64,000 nucleotides of DNA from the NCBI RefSeq assembly GCF_946886695.1, contig NZ_CAMPJD010000006.1:34799-98798 (forward strand), given 5' to 3'. Below, piece by piece: positions 55,083-63,639 of this stretch. Within the stretch, counting starts at the first letter, position 1, and every line of letters begins with the position of its first letter. The position numbers and the translations under genes are program-made. Under the pieces are notes generated by a model that ran no database searches, was not told the origin of the DNA, and worked only from the letters and a program-made list of their open reading frames with translations. Source of the DNA: an uncultured Pseudoxanthomonas sp. Lineage in GTDB: Bacteria; Pseudomonadota; Gammaproteobacteria; Xanthomonadales; Xanthomonadaceae.

Positions 55083-58000
55083 ATGCTGAGCATCGGCGTG
55101 GTGGTACTGGCGTCCCTGCTGTGGCTGGGCGTGCTGTTCGGATCCGCGCTCTACGCCGAGCGGCATCCGCGCGTGCTGGCGGTGCAGTGGCCGTACATCT
55201 ACGCGCTGTCGCTGGCGGTGTACTGCACCTCGTGGACGTTCTTCGGCACCGTGACGCAGGCCGCTCGCTACGGTTGGCCACTGCCGCCCACCTTCGTCGG
55301 CACCATCCTGTTGTACGTATTCGGTGCGTTCCTGCTGGTGCGGCTGGTGCGCATGGCGCGCGAGTCGAATGCCACGTCACTGGCCGACCTGATCGCCACG
55401 CGACTGGGCAAGGACGGCTGGCTGGCGGCCACGGTCACGCTGATCGCCGCGCTCGGATTGATTCCCTACATCGCGCTGCAGCTGAAGGCCGTGGCGATGA
55501 GCTTCGCGCTGCTGACCCGTTCTCCGGGCAACGATGCGCTGCCGGCATGGCAGGACAGCGCGCTGTACGTGGCGCTGGCGATGGCGGTGTTCGCGATGCT
55601 GTTCGGCACGCGCCGCGCGAGCGCGGTGGAACACAACCGCGGCCTGATCCTGGCGATGGCGTTCGAGTCGCTGTTCAAGCTGGCGGCGATGCTGGCGCTG
55701 GGATTGTTCGTGTGGTTCGGTCTGCCCGACCTGGAAGTGCCGCCGCCGGCACCGGCCCCTGCTTCCACCACCTACGGCTTCCTGCCGCTGGTCGCGCTGG
55801 GCGTGCTGGCGATGTTCACCCTGCCGCACCAGGTGCACGTGGGCGTGGTGGAATGCCGGGACGAACGCCATGTGCGGACCGCGCGCTGGCTGTTTCCGCT
55901 GTACATGGTGCTGATGGCGGCACCGCTGCTGCCGCTGGCGCGCGCGGGCGGCGCGATGTTCGGCGATGCGGTGCCCTCCGACCTCTACGTACTGGCGCTG
56001 CCGTTGTCGCAGGGGCAGCAGGGCCTGGCGCTGCTGGCCTTCCTGGGCGGTCTGAGCGCGGCCACCGGCATGGTGGTGGTCAGCACGCTGACGCTGAGTC
56101 TGATGATCGGCAACCACTGGCTGGCGCCAGGCCTGTTGCGGGGCGGCTGGGTGCGCGGTACCGGACGCGACCTGCGCGGGGCTGTGCTGACGCAACGTCG
56201 CGTGGGGATCGTGGCGGTGATGCTGCTGGCGTGGGCGTACAGCCGCCTGATCGCAGGCAACGACGCGCTGGCGGACGTGGGCGCAGTGTCGTTCTCCGCA
56301 TTGGCCACGCTGGCGCCCGCGCTCGCGTTCGCCATCTGGCGTCCACAGACATCGCCGCGGGCCGTCATCGCCGGCATTGTGGCCGGGTTCCTGGTATGGG
56401 CATGGCTGTTGCTGCTGCCGGTGGCGATGGACGCACGCGGCGTCTCGCCGGCATGGCTGCAGACGGGGCCGTTCGGTCTGGCCGGCCTGTCGCCCGACGG
56501 CTTCTTCGGCCTCACAGGGTGGAGCCGCCTGGGCCGCGCCGTCGGCGTCAGCCTGTTCGCGGGCACCGTGGTCACGCTGCTGGTGGCCAGCTGGCGTGGT
56601 TCGGCGCCGCGGCGCGCCGACAGCCGGGGCTTCGATGCGAAGACACTGCGTGATGCCGGCAGGCGCTTCCTGCCACGCGAGCGCGTGGAGGAACTGCTGG
56701 CCGACGCGCCGCGCAACGGACCGGTGCCGGCGGTCATCGAAGCCCGGCTCGAGCGCGAACTGTCGGCGGTGCTGGGTTCTGCGTCCGCACGGCTCCTGCT
56801 GGATGCGGCACGCCGCGAAACCGGCGACCTGGAGACGGTGGCGGCCATCGTCGGCGAAGCATCGCAGGACCTGCGCTTCAACCAGCAGGTGCTGGAGGCC
56901 GCGTTGCAGAACATGAGCCAGGGCATCAGCGTGATCGACCGCGAGCAGCGGCTGGTGGCGTGGAACCGGCGCTATGCGCAGATGTTCGGCTTTCCCTCCG
57001 ATCTGCTGCAGGTCGGGCGTCCCATCGCCGACCTGACCCGCTGGGCCCTGCAGCGCATGCCGCAGCGGGGACACGACGAGCGTGCGCTGGAGCGGCGCCT
57101 GGCCTTCATGCGCGCCGGCACGCCGCACCTGACTGAGCGCGTGTTCCCGGATGGCAGCATCGTCGAGGTGCGCGGCAATCCCATGCCGGGCGGCGGCTTC
57201 GTGGCCACCTACACCGACGTCACCGCATCACGCCAGGCCGAGCGCGAACTCAAGCAGGCCAACGAGACGCTGGAGCAGCGCGTGGTCGAACGCACCGCGC
57301 TGCTGGAAACCGCCAAGCGCGAGGCCGAACACGCGAACGATGCGAAGAGCCGCTTCCTGACCGCGATCGGCCACGACCTGCTGCAGCCGCTGCACGCGGC
57401 ACAGCTGTTCACCGACGCGCTGTCGCAGCAGTTGCCGGAGGCGCGGCAGCGCGAGACGGCGCTGCAGGTGCGCGGTGCGCTGGATTCCACCACCGACCTG
57501 CTGACGGGCCTGTTGGATATGTCGCGGCTGGAAGCCGGCGGCCTGCTGCCCGAGCCGCGCGACCTGCCGTTGATGGAAGTGCTGGAACCGCTGGCCTCCG
57601 AGTTCCGCGTACTCGCGCTCGAGCGAGGACTGTCGTTCGACATCGTGCCGACGCGTGCCTGGGTGCATACCGATCCGCAGCTGCTGCGCCGGATCCTGCA
57701 GAATTTCCTGGCCAATGCCGTGCGCTACACCGCGCGCGGTGGTGTGCTGCTCGGCGTGCGCTGGCGCCACGCGCACGTGCGCATCGAAGTGTGGGACACG
57801 GGGCCTGGCATCGCAGAGTCCGAGCAGCGCCGGATCTTCGAGGAATTCCGGCGCGGCGACGATGTGCCGGGACAGGGCCTGGGCCTGGGCCTGTCGATCG
57901 CGGACCGCATCGCCGTGCTGCTCGACGCACCGCTGTCGCTACGCAGCCGGGTAGGGCGCGGTGCCGTCTTCGCGGTCGATCTGGTGCGCGTGGCGGCACC

Positions 58001-58427
58001 TGCGGCGATCCCCTCCTTGGCCGGCAAGCCCGGCCTGGCCGGTCGCCATGTGCTGGCGGTCGACAACGATCCCGCAGCGCTGGCTGCACTGCGCCAGGTG
58101 CTGGAAGGCTGGGGATGCAGTGTGGCGATCGCCAGCGATGGCGCGGCAGCCGATGCCGCATTGCGCGAACGGAATGCGGATCTCTGGTTGTTCGACTACC
58201 ACCTGGATGCGGGCGATACCGGCGTCGCGCTGGTCGAGCGCCTGCGTGCCTCGCATGGGCAACGTCCGTGCCTGATCCTGAGTGCCGACCAGACCGATGC
58301 CGTGCGCCGTGCCGTCCGGGATGCGGAACTGCCGCTGCTGGCCAAGCCGGTGCGGCCGCTCGCATTGAAGTCGGTGCTCGACCGGCTGATGGCCGCGCGG
58401 GCGTCAGCCGCTGTGGGAGCGACGTAA
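55083..58427 (+). CDS. Hybrid histidine kinase with SLC5/SSF-type membrane sensor
   Basis: The 1114-residue protein has an N-terminal sodium/solute-symporter-like domain (about 1-500, 12-13 helices), a linker (about 510-595) and a PAS domain (about 600-715, with VIDREQRLVAWNRRYAQMFGF). A coiled coil precedes the HisKA domain with phospho-acceptor His764 (IGHDLLQPLHAAQLF). HATPase_c follows (NFLANAVRYT, DTGPGIAESE, GLGLGLSIA) and then a C-terminal receiver with Asp1038 (WLFDYHLD). The layout resembles CrbS/MxtR-type kinases that control acetate utilisation genes. The LuxR-type regulator 1.5 kb away is its likely partner. Confidence 0.88.
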   Translation: MLSIGVVVLASLLWLGVLFGSALYAERHPRVLAVQWPYIYALSLAVYCTSWTFFGTVTQAARYGWPLPPTFVGTILLYVFGAFLLVRLVRMARESNATSLADLIATRLGKDGWLAATVTLIAALGLIPYIALQLKAVAMSFALLTRSPGNDALPAWQDSALYVALAMAVFAMLFGTRRASAVEHNRGLILAMAFESLFKLAAMLALGLFVWFGLPDLEVPPPAPAPASTTYGFLPLVALGVLAMFTLPHQVHVGVVECRDERHVRTARWLFPLYMVLMAAPLLPLARAGGAMFGDAVPSDLYVLALPLSQGQQGLALLAFLGGLSAATGMVVVSTLTLSLMIGNHWLAPGLLRGGWVRGTGRDLRGAVLTQRRVGIVAVMLLAWAYSRLIAGNDALADVGAVSFSALATLAPALAFAIWRPQTSPRAVIAGIVAGFLVWAWLLLLPVAMDARGVSPAWLQTGPFGLAGLSPDGFFGLTGWSRLGRAVGVSLFAGTVVTLLVASWRGSAPRRADSRGFDAKTLRDAGRRFLPRERVEELLADAPRNGPVPAVIEARLERELSAVLGSASARLLLDAARRETGDLETVAAIVGEASQDLRFNQQVLEAALQNMSQGISVIDREQRLVAWNRRYAQMFGFPSDLLQVGRPIADLTRWALQRMPQRGHDERALERRLAFMRAGTPHLTERVFPDGSIVEVRGNPMPGGGFVATYTDVTASRQAERELKQANETLEQRVVERTALLETAKREAEHANDAKSRFLTAIGHDLLQPLHAAQLFTDALSQQLPEARQRETALQVRGALDSTTDLLTGLLDMSRLEAGGLLPEPRDLPLMEVLEPLASEFRVLALERGLSFDIVPTRAWVHTDPQLLRRILQNFLANAVRYTARGGVLLGVRWRHAHVRIEVWDTGPGIAESEQRRIFEEFRRGDDVPGQGLGLGLSIADRIAVLLDAPLSLRSRVGRGAVFAVDLVRVAAPAAIPSLAGKPGLAGRHVLAVDNDPAALAALRQVLEGWGCSVAIASDGAAADAALRERNADLWLFDYHLDAGDTGVALVERLRASHGQRPCLILSADQTDAVRRAVRDAELPLLAKPVRPLALKSVLDRLMAARASAAVGAT

Positions 58428-58480
58428 GTCGCGAAATGGGGTTTGCTGGTGCGGCCATCGCGACTCGCGTCGCTCCCACG
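58412..58480. repeat. GTGGGAGC-headed REP pair after the kinase gene
   Basis: GTGGGAGCGACGTAAGTCGCGA and TCGCGACTCGCGTCGCTCCCAC (each given in part) are inverted copies separated by about 24 bp. The left copy overlaps the last codons of the kinase, and the pair occupies the gap to the Nudix gene. Confidence 0.75.
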
Positions 58481-58524
58481 ACAGCCAACGCTAGAATGCA
58501 CGGCCGTTGCACAGGAACCCGCGC

Positions 58525-59013
58525 ATGCCCTACACCCCCATCGTCGCCACGCTCGGCTACGTGCTGTCGCCCGATCGTTCGCAGGTGTTGCTGATCCATC
58601 GCAATGCACGTCCGGACGACCAGCATCTGGGCAAGTACAACGGCCTGGGCGGCAAGGTCGAACGGGACGAGGACGTGGTGGCCGGCATGCGTCGCGAGAT
58701 CAACGAGGAAGCCGGCATCGATTGCGACGCGATGACCCTGCGCGGCACCATCAGCTGGCCAGGCTTCGGCAAGCACGGCGAGGACTGGCTGGGATTCGTC
58801 TTCGTCATCACCGCTTACAGCGGTACGCCATTCGAGCGCAATCCGGAAGGCACGTTGGAATGGGTCCCGGTGGAGAAGATCCTGGACCTGCCGTTGTGGG
58901 ACGGCGACCGCCATTTCCTGCCGCTGGTGTTCGACGAGGACCCGCGCGGCTTCCACGGCGTCATGCCGTATCACGAGGGTCGCATGGTCTCGTGGAACTA
59001 CTCGCGCATCTGA
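58525..59013 (+). CDS. Nudix hydrolase (MutT-like)
   Basis: The 162-residue protein contains a complete Nudix box, G43-x5-E49-x7-R57-E58-x2-E61-E62-x-G64. It fits an 8-oxo-dGTP diphosphatase or related nucleotide pyrophosphatase. The GKYNGLGGKVE and FGKHGEDWLGFVFVITAYSG segments are like MTH1/MutT-type enzymes of gammaproteobacteria. The ATG at 58525 was chosen over an upstream in-frame TTG. Confidence 0.86.
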   Translation: MPYTPIVATLGYVLSPDRSQVLLIHRNARPDDQHLGKYNGLGGKVERDEDVVAGMRREINEEAGIDCDAMTLRGTISWPGFGKHGEDWLGFVFVITAYSGTPFERNPEGTLEWVPVEKILDLPLWDGDRHFLPLVFDEDPRGFHGVMPYHEGRMVSWNYSRI

Positions 59014-59036
59014 TGTTGCTCGTGTGCATGCTGCTT

Positions 59037-59180
59037 CTGTAGGAGCGACGTGAGTCACGACCGCGCCCCGATAGCGGTTCACGTCGCGCGGTGATGAACG
59101 CGCCGCAGCGCGCCGGGGAGGAGAACGGGCTGCATTTGGCGCAGCGTCGAATCTGCGGTCGCGACTCGCGATGCTCCCAC
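59037..59180. repeat. GTAGGAGC-headed REP pair after the Nudix gene
   Basis: CTGTAGGAGCGACGTGAGTCACGAC (59037-59061, in part) faces GGTCGCGACTCGCGATGCTCCCAC (59157-59180, in part) in inverted orientation. Confidence 0.75.
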
Positions 59181-59210
59181 CGGGAGCAACTTCGTGTTCC
59201 ACGCTATCCG

Positions 59211-59440
59211 CTTGTCCACACCCCATGTGGAGAGCGCGTGGGAAACCGTGTGGATAACCACGTCGGCGCCTTGTGCGGCAAGCCTGTCAAGATGGGTGGC
59301 GAATTTTTGACCAGGCCGTGACGGTACGGTGTCCGGGTTGTCCACACCCGGTGTGGATGGTCTGTCGATCAACATGTGGATAAGCGCCGGCGCGCGTTGC
59401 GGCGCAATGCTGTCAAGGTGTGTGGCGAAAAAATGACCGC
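59211..59440. repeat. Duplicated DnaA-box-like element, period 126 bp
   Basis: Two diverged direct repeats share an exact 126-bp offset: TTGTCCACA at 59212 and 59338, TGTGGATAA at 59249 and 59375, CTGTCAAG at 59284 and 59410, and a GTGGCGAA...TGACC tail in both. TGTGGATAA is the complement of the perfect DnaA box TTATCCACA; TTGTCCACA differs by one base. A fifth weaker match (TGTGGATGG) lies at 59352. Confidence 0.8.
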
Positions 59441-59487
59441 AGCTCTTTGGGGGCCGCAGAATCTGCATGTTCCACGAGAAGGGCTCC

Positions 59488-59865
59488 GTCGTCCCAGCGA
59501 ACGCTGGGAGCCATGTTGCCTTTGCTGAGCGGTACTACGATCCCAGCGAAGCACCTGCAAGATCCAGATGGATCCCAGCTTGCGCTGGGATGACGATCAG
59601 GGGGCACGCAGGCCACGTCGTCCCAGCGAATGCTGGGACCCATGTTGCTTTTGCTGGGCGGTACTACGACCCAAGCGAAGCACCTGCAAAATCCGGATGG
59701 ATCCCAGCTTGTGCCGGGATGACGATCAGGGGGAAGGCAGGCTCCGTCGTCCCAGCGAACGCTGGGACCCATGTTGCTTGTGCTGGGCGGGACTACGTCC
59801 CAAGCGAAGCACCTGCAAAATCCGGATGGATCCCGGCTTGTGTCGGGATGACGGCGGGGACCAAG
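59488..59865. repeat. Three-copy 129-bp tandem repeat
   Basis: Units begin at 59488, 59617 and 59746, each starting GTCGTCCCAGCGAA. Every unit contains two palindromes: CCCAGCGAACGCTGGG and a GGATCCCAGCTTGCGCTGGGAT-type stem (in part). Copies are highly similar with scattered differences, so duplication is fairly recent. The motif type is a common dispersed proteobacterial repeat. Confidence 0.9.
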
Positions 59866-59891
59866 AGGTGCTGTCTCGGCGGATTACGGGA

Positions 59892-60554
59892 TTACTCGAT
59901 ATGCCGCGCCGGATCCGTCAGCTCCAGTTCGCGCAGTACCACGCCGGCCTGCGTGCGGTTGCGCACCCCCAGTCGGTCGAAGATGGCGGACAGGTGCGCC
60001 TTGACGGTGCGTTCCTGCACATCCAGGCGGTCTGCGATCTGCTTGTTCAACAGGCCCTGCGCCACCAGCGTCAGTACGCGGAACTGCTGTGGCGAGAGGC
60101 TGGCCAGGCGGCCTGCCAGTTCGGTGTCGTGTTCGGACGACTGCGCGCGCGCCACGGCGCCACGCAGCGAGGCGGGCAGCCATTGCTCGCAGGCCAGCAC
60201 GCTGCGGATCGCATCGCGTAACTCATCCAGCCCGGAACTCTTCGGCAGGTAGCCTGCAGCACCGTGGTCCAGTGCCCGGCGCACCACCCGCGGATCATCG
60301 TTCGCCGACACCACCACGACGGCCACTGCAGGGAACTGCGCGCGGATCGCCGCAAGACCCGCCAAGCCATGGTTGCCGGGCATGTGCAGGTCCAGCAGCA
60401 CCAGATCGATGTCGTCGTGCGCTTCCAGCGTCGCGATGACGCCATCCAGCGACTCGGCTTCGCGCACCGACAGCTGCGCCACGGCGTCCGCTGCGGCACC
60501 GCGCAGGGCGGCGCGGAACAGCGGGTGGTCGTCGGCGATCAGCAGGTTGGGCAT
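59892..60554 (-). CDS. LuxR/NarL-family response regulator (CrbR/ErdR-like)
   Basis: The 220-residue protein has an N-terminal receiver (IADDHPLFRAAL, phospho-acceptor Asp55 in LVLLDLHMPGNHG, and the switch Lys in YLPKSS). A C-terminal LuxR helix-turn-helix follows (LSPQQFRVLTLVAQGLLNKQIADRLDVQERTVKAHLSAIFDRLGVRNRTQAG, in parts). It resembles the ErdR/CrbR type that partners SLC5-type kinases. The ATG at 60554 was chosen because it begins the receiver directly. It is 153 bp downstream of bdhA on the same strand. Confidence 0.88.
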   Translation of the reverse strand: MPNLLIADDHPLFRAALRGAAADAVAQLSVREAESLDGVIATLEAHDDIDLVLLDLHMPGNHGLAGLAAIRAQFPAVAVVVVSANDDPRVVRRALDHGAAGYLPKSSGLDELRDAIRSVLACEQWLPASLRGAVARAQSSEHDTELAGRLASLSPQQFRVLTLVAQGLLNKQIADRLDVQERTVKAHLSAIFDRLGVRNRTQAGVVLRELELTDPARHIE

Positions 60555-60707
60555 GGGAGGGCAAGGCGGGGAACAGGGAATGGGGAACAGGGAATGCACA
60601 CGTATGTCGATGGGAAGAGATCCGTATCGACCACCGGGATGGTGGCGCTGCCGCGAAGAGGCGTCATCCCCTGTTCCCCACTCTCCGTTCCCGCCGTCGC
60701 TGTCCGA
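60555..60707. repeat. GGGGAACAGGGAAT inverted repeat between bdhA and the regulator gene
   Basis: GGGGAACAGGGAATGGGGAACAGGG at about 60568-60592 (in part) faces CCCCTGTTCCCCACTCTCCGTTCCCG at about 60668-60693 (in part). This is a common xanthomonad intergenic repeat type. It could insulate the regulator from bdhA transcription. Confidence 0.65.
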
Positions 60708-61475
60708 TCACTGCACCGTCCAGCCGCCATCCACCACGATCGTCTGCCCGGTGATGTTGCGCGCGGCAGGCGAGGTGAGGAAGGCGGTGATGCCGGCCAG
60801 TTCGTCCAGGCCGATGAACACGCCCTTCGGCATGGGCTTCAGCATCACCTGGCTGACCACGTCGGCCTCGGAGATGCCGCGCGTGCGCGCCTGGTCGGCG
60901 ATCTGCTTGTCCACCAGCGGCGTCTTCACGTAGCTGGGGCAGACGGTGTTGATGGTGATGTCGGTGTCGGCGGTCTCCAGCGCCAGCACCTTGGAGAAAC
61001 CGACAAGTCCGTGCTTGGCGGCCACGTAGGCGCTCTTGTACGGGCTGGCCACCAGCGCGTGGATGCTGCCGATGTTGACGATGCGGCCAAAACCACGTTC
61101 GCGCATGCCGGGCAGCACCGCGCGGGTCAGACGGGCCACGCCGACCAGCATCACTTGCACCAGGAAGTCCCATTTCTCGATGGGAAAGTCCTCCAGCGGC
61201 GAGACATGCTGCAGGCCGGCGTTGTTGACCAGCACGTCGATGGGACGCGAGATCATCGCGATTGCGGCATCGATGCTGTCCTGCGAGGTGACGTCCAGCG
61301 CCACGGCCTCCGCCGAGCCGCCTTCGGTGCGGATCTGCGTCGCGACGGCTTCGGCCGCGTCGAGGTTGAGGTCGCTGACGATGACGTGGCGGCCGGCATC
61401 GGCCAGTTGTGCGGCAATGCCGGCACCGATGCCGCTGGCGGCACCGGTGATGAGGACGGTATGGGTCTGTTGCAT
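60708..61475 (-). CDS. bdhA: D-3-hydroxybutyrate dehydrogenase
   Basis: This SDR-family enzyme oxidises D-3-hydroxybutyrate to acetoacetate with NAD. The 255-residue protein has ITGAASGIGAGIAAQLA, NNAGLQHVSPLEDFP and the catalytic Ser137 with Tyr150 and Lys154 (SAYVAAKHG). Family-specific features are the LVDKQIADQARTRGISE and MPKGVFIGLDELAG segments and the C-terminal GGWTVQ. The start at 61475 is an ATG. It is divergent from the oligomer hydrolase with a shared candidate operator between. Confidence 0.92.
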   Translation of the reverse strand: MQQTHTVLITGAASGIGAGIAAQLADAGRHVIVSDLNLDAAEAVATQIRTEGGSAEAVALDVTSQDSIDAAIAMISRPIDVLVNNAGLQHVSPLEDFPIEKWDFLVQVMLVGVARLTRAVLPGMRERGFGRIVNIGSIHALVASPYKSAYVAAKHGLVGFSKVLALETADTDITINTVCPSYVKTPLVDKQIADQARTRGISEADVVSQVMLKPMPKGVFIGLDELAGITAFLTSPAARNITGQTIVVDGGWTVQ

Positions 61476-61528
61476 GGGGGCTCCTGCGTGCTTGGGCTAG
61501 GGTAGCAGGCAGGCGCGACGGGTTCGTG

Positions 61529-61544
61529 GTACCAAAGTACGATG
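61529..61544. promoter_or_regulatory. Candidate operator (GTAC-N4-GTACGATG), copy 2
   Basis: GTACCAAAGTACGATG lies in the 131-bp divergent region between bdhA and the oligomer hydrolase, 53 bp and 62 bp from the two start codons. It differs at 2 of 16 positions from the copy between the permease and the TonB receptor. Confidence 0.6.
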
Positions 61545-61606
61545 ACGGCGCTTCCCGCGGAGGGTAGTTTCGTGGCACTGACCGGAACCCTGGATGATTT
61601 CCACGC

Positions 61607-63442
61607 ATGAACGCGAAGACGCGCATGTCCTGCGGCCTGTTGCTCGGTGCGGCGCTGGCTGCCTGCAGCAGTACGCCGCCCAAGCCTGAAGCGGTGGCCC
61701 ACATGATCCAGCCCCAGCGCGTCACCGAGCACCGTGGCGATGACGATCTGCTCACCGCTGGCCTGGGCCTGGATGGCCTGCGCGCGATGGCGGCGCCCGC
61801 ATTCGCTGATTCCGCCAATCCCACACCCGCCGAACTGCGCCGCCGTGCGATCTGGGGCAACTGGCGTGGCATCGCCGACCTCTCGCTGACGGGCGGCTAC
61901 GGCCAGGCCTATGGCAGCGTGGCTGCGGTGCCCGGCCGCGAGTACTCGGCTTTGGCGAAAGTCCCGGGTGCCAGCCAGCCGCATCGCGTGCTGGTGCAGG
62001 TGCCGGACAACTTCGACGCCACCAAACGCTGCGTCGTCGTCACCGCTTCGTCTGGGTCGCGCGGGGTCTATGGCGCCATCGCGGTGGCCGGACCGTGGGC
62101 ATTGCCGAAGGGGTGCGCCGTCGCTTACACCGACAAGGGGGCAGGCACGGATTACTTCGATCTCGACGAGCAGCGCGGCGCGCGTGAGGACGGCACCCTT
62201 GGCGAACTGGGCGTCGATGCGCTGGCCTTCGTGCCGGACGCGCCGGTCGGTGCCAGCGGCGTGGCGGTGAAACACGCGCATTCCAAGGACAATCCGGAAG
62301 CAGACTGGGGACGGCACGTGAAGCAGGCCGCCGAGTTCGCGCTGGCCGCGCTGGATCAGGCGTTCCCGCAGGCGGCGCCGTTCCGCTTCGACAATACTCG
62401 CGTCATTGCGGTCGGTATTTCCAACGGTGGCGGCGCCGTGCTGCGCGCCAGCGAGGAAGAAGGCGGCTGGCTGGATGCCGTGGTCGCGGGTGAGCCGAAC
62501 ATCCTGGCGGCGGATGCACCGGGTGCGCGGTCGCTGTACGACTACACCACGGAAGCCGCGCTGCTGATGCCGTGCGCGCTGCTGCACCTGCCGACCGACA
62601 CGCTGCCGCAGCCGCCCCTGCGCGCGCAGGTGGAACCGGTGTGGACCGCGCGTTGCGCCACGCTGAAAGCGGCCGGGCTGGTCAGCGGCGCGGATGCGAA
62701 GGCACAGGCGGCATCGGCGCATGCACAGCTGAAGGCGAGCGGCTGGACCGATGCAGCGCTGGTATCCGGCGCGTTGAGTGTCGGCTTCGACCTGTGGCGC
62801 GCCGTGGCGGTGACATACGCCTCCGCCTATGGCCGCTATGGCGTCGGCGAGCATCCCTGCGGCTTCGCATTCTCTGCGCAGAACCCGGACTTCAGCGCGC
62901 GCGCGGCCAGCGCCGCCGAGCGCGCCGCGTGGTGGTCGGACGGCAGCGGTATTCCGCCGGGAGCGGGCGTGGGCATCGTCGACACGAAGCTGGCGCCGCC
63001 GGACTTCACCCTGCCTGGCCTGCAATGCCTGCGTGCCATGCAGACCGGCAGCAGCGACGACGCACGGCGCGTGCAGGCCGGCATCGCGCAGACCGCCGCA
63101 CGCTTTCCGCGCACGCGGCGTCCGGTGGTGGTGATCCATGGACTGGACGACGGGCTGGTGCCGCCGGCGTTCTCCAGCGGGCCGTATGTAGGCGCCGCGC
63201 GCGCCGCCAATCCTGACGTGCGCTACTGGCAGGTGCGGCATGCGCAGCACTTCGACGGTTTCCTGGCGCTGCCGGCCTACGGCGCGCGGTACGTGCCCTT
63301 GCTGCCCTATGTCTACGCGGCGCTGGACCAGGTCAGCGCCACGCTGGATGGAAGCCGGGAGCTGCCGGCGAATGCGCTGATCAGTCCGCAACCGCGGGGC
63401 GCGGGCAGCGTCGAAGCCAGCCAGTTGGCGATTCCGCGCTGA
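61607..63442 (+). CDS. D-(-)-3-hydroxybutyrate oligomer hydrolase, lipoprotein
   Basis: The 611-residue protein has features of the 3HB-oligomer hydrolase family, which cleaves short 3HB oligomers to monomers. Seen: a lipoprotein signal with lipobox L17-A18-A19-C20 (followed by SST, not Asp, so outer-membrane sorting is expected), ASSGSRGVYGAIAVAGPWALPKGCAVAYTDKG (in parts), the nucleophile Ser272 in VGISNGGG, VIHGLDDGLVPP and RHAQHFDGFLALP with a likely catalytic His. It would act in the periplasm or at the outer membrane. Two ATGs (61607, 61625) are possible; both keep the lipobox. Confidence 0.88.
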   Translation: MNAKTRMSCGLLLGAALAACSSTPPKPEAVAHMIQPQRVTEHRGDDDLLTAGLGLDGLRAMAAPAFADSANPTPAELRRRAIWGNWRGIADLSLTGGYGQAYGSVAAVPGREYSALAKVPGASQPHRVLVQVPDNFDATKRCVVVTASSGSRGVYGAIAVAGPWALPKGCAVAYTDKGAGTDYFDLDEQRGAREDGTLGELGVDALAFVPDAPVGASGVAVKHAHSKDNPEADWGRHVKQAAEFALAALDQAFPQAAPFRFDNTRVIAVGISNGGGAVLRASEEEGGWLDAVVAGEPNILAADAPGARSLYDYTTEAALLMPCALLHLPTDTLPQPPLRAQVEPVWTARCATLKAAGLVSGADAKAQAASAHAQLKASGWTDAALVSGALSVGFDLWRAVAVTYASAYGRYGVGEHPCGFAFSAQNPDFSARAASAAERAAWWSDGSGIPPGAGVGIVDTKLAPPDFTLPGLQCLRAMQTGSSDDARRVQAGIAQTAARFPRTRRPVVVIHGLDDGLVPPAFSSGPYVGAARAANPDVRYWQVRHAQHFDGFLALPAYGARYVPLLPYVYAALDQVSATLDGSRELPANALISPQPRGAGSVEASQLAIPR

Positions 63443-63451
63443 CCCCGCTGT

Positions 63452-63563
63452 TGTAGGAGCGACGTGAGTCGCGACCGCAGACCTGGGCAGTCCGGGCAGA
63501 TGGGCCACGCAACGGATCATGGCTGCTCTGTTGCCGCGGTCGCGACGCACGTCGCCCCTACAG
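63452..63563. repeat. GTAGGAGC-headed REP pair before pssA
   Basis: TGTAGGAGCGACGTGAGTCGCGACCGC (63452-63478, in part) faces GCGGTCGCGACGCACGTCGCCCCTACAG (63535-63562, in part). It is the clearest copy of the family in this window. Confidence 0.8.
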
Positions 63564-63639
63564 GGAGCCGAGCGCGGCCCACGACGATTTCACCCGGTTC
63601 CGCTTACCCTGTAGGCCGTCCTTGGTCACGCCTGCCGCC

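Larger units (their letters stand above)
59014..59891. other. Non-coding repeat-rich interval of about 880 bp
   Basis: Three separate repeat structures fill this interval and are listed individually: a GTAG-REP pair (59037-59180), a duplicated DnaA-box-like element (59211-59440) and a three-copy 129-bp tandem repeat (59488-59865). Open frames through it reflect the repeats' 126- and 129-bp periods (both multiples of three) and lack ribosome binding sites; I see no convincing gene. Confidence 0.7.

Noticed and set aside
59211..59440. Chromosomal oriC
   Set aside because: DnaA-like boxes are present but there is no dnaA/dnaN/rpmH context and no clear AT-rich unwinding element.
59488..59865. 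CRISPR array interpretation of the 129-bp repeats
   Set aside because: Units are contiguous long repeats with internal palindromes; there are no short repeats with unique spacers and no cas genes.
59467..60252. A 261-codon plus-strand open frame with repeated VVPANAGTH and WIPACAGMT segments
   Set aside because: It is a translation of the 129-bp tandem repeat running into the antisense of the response regulator; this peptide pattern is a known artefact of dispersed palindromic repeats.
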